The notes below the pieces were generated by a model. The model was not told the origin of the DNA, did no database searches, and saw only the letters and a list, made by a program, of their open reading frames with translations. The position numbers and the translations under genes were made by a program. This document shows, piece by piece, positions 61,021 to 64,000 of a DNA stretch of 64,000 nt. Numbering within the stretch: position 1 is the stretch's first letter; each line of letters begins with the position of its first letter. This DNA comes from Luteimonas gilva (GTDB lineage Bacteria; Pseudomonadota; Gammaproteobacteria; Xanthomonadales; Xanthomonadaceae). The stretch is taken from assembly GCF_005239095.1 (NCBI RefSeq), contig NZ_SZUA01000002.1, forward strand, positions 434,001 through 498,000, read 5' to 3'.

Positions 61021-63147
61021 ATGAAACCGACCCTTTTCCTGCTCGCAAGCCTTTCCCTGATGACTCTCAACGCCCCCGCCGCCGATCTTCCGCCCCCGCC
61101 CGACGTCGCCAAGAAGCCGCACGAGGTCAAGGCGCCGTTCGGCGCGACCCGCAACGACGAGTACTACTGGCTGCGCGACGACGAGCGCAAGAATCCGGAG
61201 ATGCTCGCCTATCTGAAGGCGGAGAACGACTACGCCACCGCGTTCATGGCGCCGCTGAAGCAGGTCGAGGACCGGCTGTACGACGAAATCGTCGGCCGGA
61301 TCAAGCAGGACGATGCCAGCGTGCCTTACCGGCTGCGCGGCTACTGGTACTACACCCGTTTCGAAACCGGCAAGGACTATCCGATCCACGCCCGCCGCAA
61401 AGGCACCATGCAAGGTCCGGAAGAGGTCCTGCTGGACGTCAACGCGATGGCCGCCGGCAAGGACTATTTCAACGTCGCCGAATACGAGATATCGCCCGAC
61501 AACAAAATCATGGCCTGGACCGACGACGACGTAGGCCGCCGCCAGAACAAGGTCCATTTCAAGAACCTAGTAACCGGCGAGATCTATCCGGACACGATAG
61601 CGGGCGTGACTTCGTACACCGCCTGGGCCGACGACAACAAGACCCTGTTCTACGTCGAGAACGATCCGGAGACGCTGCTCACCACCCGGGTCAAGAAGCA
61701 CGTGCTCGGCACGCCGGCGTCGCAGGACGAAACGGTGTACGAGGAAAAGGACAACAGTTTCTACATCGGCCTGTGGCGCACGCGCGACGACAAGTTCATC
61801 TGCATCGACGTGGGCAGCACGGTGATGACCGAAATCCGCTGCGCGCCGGCCGCCGATCCCAAGAAGTTCGCCGTGCTGGCGCCGCGCGAGCGCGACGTGG
61901 AGTACTACGCCAACCATCTCGGCGACCGCTGGGTGATCCGCACCAACGCCGACGGCGCCAAGAACTTCAAGATCGTCACCGCGCCCGACGGCAGCGCCTC
62001 GCGCAAGGATTGGAAGGACTGGGTGCCGCACCGCGAGGACGTGTTCATCGAGGACATCGAACTGTTCGACGGCTTCACCGCGATCGCCGAGCGCTCCGAC
62101 GGCCTGGAACGCATCCGCCTGCTCAAGGGCGACAAGGAGGAATACGTCAAGGCCGACGAGACCGCTTATTCGATGGGCTTCTCGGTCAATTCCGAGCACG
62201 ACACGCCGTGGCTGCGCTACACCTACACCTCGATGACCACGCCGGCCACCACTTACGAGGTCAATACGCAAACCGGCGAGCGCCGCCAGCTGAAGCAGCA
62301 GCCGGTGATCGGCTACGACCCGTCCAAATACGCTACCGAGCGCGTGTGGGCCACGGCGCGCGACGGCACCAAGATCCCGGTGTCGCTGGTCTACAAGAAA
62401 GGCTTCGAGAAGAACGGCAAGGCCGCGATGCTGCAGTACGCCTACGGCAGCTACGGCGCGTCGATGGATCCGGGCTTCAGCATCGTCAACGTCAGCCTGC
62501 TCGATCGCGGCATGGTCTACGCCCTGGCCCACATCCGCGGCGGCCAAGAAATGGGCCGCAAGTGGTACGACGACGGCAAGCTGTTCCACAAGAAGAACAC
62601 CTTCACCGATTTCATCGACGTCACCGATTATCTGGTGAAGGAAGGCTATGCCGCGAAGGACCGCGTCGCCGCGTACGGCGGCAGCGCCGGCGGCCTGCTG
62701 ATGGGCGCGATCACCAATATGGCGCCGGAGAAGTACCGCGTGATCCTGTCGCAGGTGCCTTTCGTCGATGTGGTGACGACGATGCTGGACCCCAGCATCC
62801 CGCTGACCACCAACGAATACGACGAATGGGGCAATCCGGAGAAGAAGGAGTACTACGACTACATGGTCACGTACTCGCCCTACGACAATTTGAAGAAGGG
62901 CGCCTACCCGGCGATGTTCGTCGGCACCGGCCTGTGGGATTCGCAGGTGCAGTATTGGGAACCGGCCAAGTACGTGGCCCGCTTGCGCGATCTGGATACG
63001 GGCAAGCAGCCGGTGCTGTTCCGGATCAACATGGACGCCGGCCACGGCGGCAAATCGGGCCGCTTCCGCAAGTATCGCGAGCAGTCGGAGATGTTCGCGT
63101 TCATGCTGGATCAGTTGGGTGTGGGCGGGACCAAGTCGACCGACTGA
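61021..63147 (+). CDS. ptrB: Oligopeptidase B-like S9 family peptidase
   Basis: A 708-residue serine peptidase with a signal peptide (MKPTLFLLASLSLMTLNAPA). EYYWLRDDERKNPEMLAYL opens the family N-terminus; the catalytic domain has AHIRGGQEMGRKWYDDGKLFHKKNTF, nucleophile S555 in AYGGSAGGLLMG, and DAGHGGKSGRFR for the His. The Arg-specific pocket of oligopeptidase B is suggested by the EYDEWGNP loop. Unlike E. coli PtrB it is exported. ATG at 61009 is an alternative start. It is adjacent to a prolyl oligopeptidase paralogue. Confidence 0.92.
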   Translation: MKPTLFLLASLSLMTLNAPAADLPPPPDVAKKPHEVKAPFGATRNDEYYWLRDDERKNPEMLAYLKAENDYATAFMAPLKQVEDRLYDEIVGRIKQDDASVPYRLRGYWYYTRFETGKDYPIHARRKGTMQGPEEVLLDVNAMAAGKDYFNVAEYEISPDNKIMAWTDDDVGRRQNKVHFKNLVTGEIYPDTIAGVTSYTAWADDNKTLFYVENDPETLLTTRVKKHVLGTPASQDETVYEEKDNSFYIGLWRTRDDKFICIDVGSTVMTEIRCAPAADPKKFAVLAPRERDVEYYANHLGDRWVIRTNADGAKNFKIVTAPDGSASRKDWKDWVPHREDVFIEDIELFDGFTAIAERSDGLERIRLLKGDKEEYVKADETAYSMGFSVNSEHDTPWLRYTYTSMTTPATTYEVNTQTGERRQLKQQPVIGYDPSKYATERVWATARDGTKIPVSLVYKKGFEKNGKAAMLQYAYGSYGASMDPGFSIVNVSLLDRGMVYALAHIRGGQEMGRKWYDDGKLFHKKNTFTDFIDVTDYLVKEGYAAKDRVAAYGGSAGGLLMGAITNMAPEKYRVILSQVPFVDVVTTMLDPSIPLTTNEYDEWGNPEKKEYYDYMVTYSPYDNLKKGAYPAMFVGTGLWDSQVQYWEPAKYVARLRDLDTGKQPVLFRINMDAGHGGKSGRFRKYREQSEMFAFMLDQLGVGGTKSTD

Positions 63148-63190
63148 TTGTCCGACGTACGTAGCCGACGTCTAAGTTCGCCGCGGCTTT

Positions 63191-63358
63191 AGCCCTCTCC
63201 CGCTTGCGGGAGAGGGTTGGGTGAGGGCGCGCAGACGCGAAGATCGCGACACGCAATCGGTATCCGATATCTCAAGCGCTGGGCTGACGATATGTTCGAC
63301 GCGATCGGCTATTCCGCGCGCCCTCACCCCAGCCCTCTCCCGTAAACGGGAGAGGGAG
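63191..63358. repeat. Palindromic repeat, family B
   Basis: Inverse copies of AGCCCTCTCCCGCTTGCGGG with the flanking GGTGAGGGCGCGC blocks, as at 46067-46232; the two copies share the spacer motif GAC..CGCG partially. Confidence 0.88.
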
Positions 63359-63392
63359 CATATCGCCGCGACTCCGCCCTATCATTGCGGTC

Positions 63393-63788
63393 ATGACCGC
63401 TCCCGTCCGCTACCGCTGGGCTTGGTGGCTGCTCGCTTACGTCAGTTTGGGCGTGGGCATCGTCGGCATCTTCGTGCCGGGCCTGCCGACCACGGTGTTC
63501 GTGCTGATTTCGGCCTGGGCCGCCGCGCGCGGTTCGGAAAAGCTGCATCGCTGGCTGCACGAGCACCCGCGCTTCGGTCCGGCGATCCGCGACTGGCAGG
63601 CGCACGGCGCCGTCTCGCGCCGCGCCAAATGGATGGCCACCGCGACCATGGCCGTCTGCGCCGTCGTGCTGTTGTTAGTGATGCTGCGTTTCCCCGCGCA
63701 TCGCTGGTGGATGACGGCGTTGCCGATCGCGTGCATGGCGATCGTCGCGGCTTGGCTGTGGCGCCGGCCGTCGCCGCCGCCGGCGTAA
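63393..63788 (+). CDS. ybaN: YbaN/DUF454 membrane protein
   Basis: A 131-residue inner-membrane protein with three or four hydrophobic helices (residues about 10-40, 86-101 and 105-125). WWLLAYVSLGVGIVGIFVPGLPTTVFVLIS is the DUF454 (YbaN) hallmark with landmarks GIVGIFVPGLPTT; HRWLHEHPRFGPAIRDW follows. Function unknown; a link to haem or lipid biogenesis has been speculated in other species. Start codon ATG at 63393. Confidence 0.9.
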   Translation: MTAPVRYRWAWWLLAYVSLGVGIVGIFVPGLPTTVFVLISAWAAARGSEKLHRWLHEHPRFGPAIRDWQAHGAVSRRAKWMATATMAVCAVVLLLVMLRFPAHRWWMTALPIACMAIVAAWLWRRPSPPPA

Positions 63789-63818
63789 GTTTTTAACCGA
63801 ACGCGCTTTTGTAGGGCT

Positions 63819-63948
63819 CGTAGGGTGGGCTTCAGCCCACCGACGCGCAGCGTCCGCGAATGCGGGCGATACGGATTCGCAGATCGTATGCCGCCCTTGT
63901 TTCGCAGCGGTTTTAGGACGGCGATGGCGGGCTGAAGCCCGCCCTACG
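63819..63948. repeat. Inverted repeat at the right edge
   Basis: CGTAGGGTGGGCTTCAGCCC and, 90 nt on, GGGCTGAAGCCCGCCCTACG form an imperfect inverted repeat, each half also self-complementary. It separates ybaN from the cut gene at the window end. Confidence 0.75.
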
Positions 63949-64000
63949 TCAGATCGGCTCGCCGCGGCGCGTGCCGGGCTTCACGATCAGCAACTCGTCC
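63949..64000 (-). CDS. Partial gene, C-terminal end only
   Basis: Sixteen codons before a TGA stop, reading DELLIVKPGTRRGEPI. The rest lies beyond the window. Identity cannot be told; the frame is open to the edge and ends cleanly just before the repeat. Confidence 0.35.
   Translation of the reverse strand, partial: DELLIVKPGTRRGEPI

Overview
The window looks like a chromosomal segment of a high-GC gammaproteobacterium of the Lysobacter/Xanthomonas group (Xanthomonadaceae). This rests on GC-rich codon use, on syntenies typical of the group (LysM gene divergent from def-fmt-rsmB, algZ-algR-hemC, an opgD-opgH pair), and on dense short inverted-repeat elements between genes. No ribosomal RNA is present; the only intact RNA gene I see is one tRNA.

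Layout. 1-14.1 kb is core genome: a LysM protein (partial), peptide deformylase, Met-tRNA formyltransferase, a small unknown protein, RsmB, two glycosyltransferases, two PH-domain membrane proteins, a lipid A-type acyltransferase, D-aminoacyl-tRNA deacylase, the major sigma factor RpoD with a clear terminator, a SnoaL-like protein and an alpha/beta hydrolase. At 14.15-14.33 kb lie a tRNA promoter, a broken tRNA copy and an intact tRNA-Ile2 (CAT anticodon).

14,330-30,040 is an integrated, mobilizable element of about 15.7 kb. A 46-bp direct repeat (44/46 identical) of the tRNA 3' end marks both ends, and a tyrosine integrase sits directly inside attL. It carries small DNA-binding proteins, two winged-helix replication-type proteins, a VirB5-like protein, an exclusion-type lipoprotein, a VirB6-like protein, a MobC-like protein and a MOBP-type relaxase, ParA/ParB, an iteron array, and a cargo end with an Abi/HEPN protein, a ribbon-helix-helix regulator with a clear operator, and a long prokaryotic Argonaute overlapping a PD-(D/E)XK nuclease gene. 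The Argonaute keeps its guide-binding residues but has lost catalytic Asp residues, which suggests a guide-directed sensor with a separate nuclease effector, as in the reported long-B pAgo/associated nuclease systems. I see no VirB4 ATPase or coupling protein, so the element probably borrows a helper's transfer machine and contributes its own VirB5/VirB6/exclusion parts.

30-64 kb returns to core genome: a DUF72 protein whose 3' end reads into attR, catalase KatE, a thioredoxin-reductase-like protein, a HIT protein, a TPR membrane protein, a second alpha/beta hydrolase divergent from a LysR regulator, a cupin protein, OpgD-OpgH for periplasmic glucans, a GH92 alpha-mannosidase with a palindromic operator, a carboxylesterase, AlgZ/AlgR two-component genes followed by hemC, a DUF481 protein, a cytoplasmic molybdoenzyme operon (likely sulfite dehydrogenase SoeABC), a lipoprotein, a WYL regulator overlapping in context with a patatin phospholipase, two tandem S9 prolyl oligopeptidases, and a YbaN-like membrane protein. 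At least four families of palindromic repeats decorate the core intergenic spaces and are absent from the island; one copy lies inside the soeB-like reading frame.
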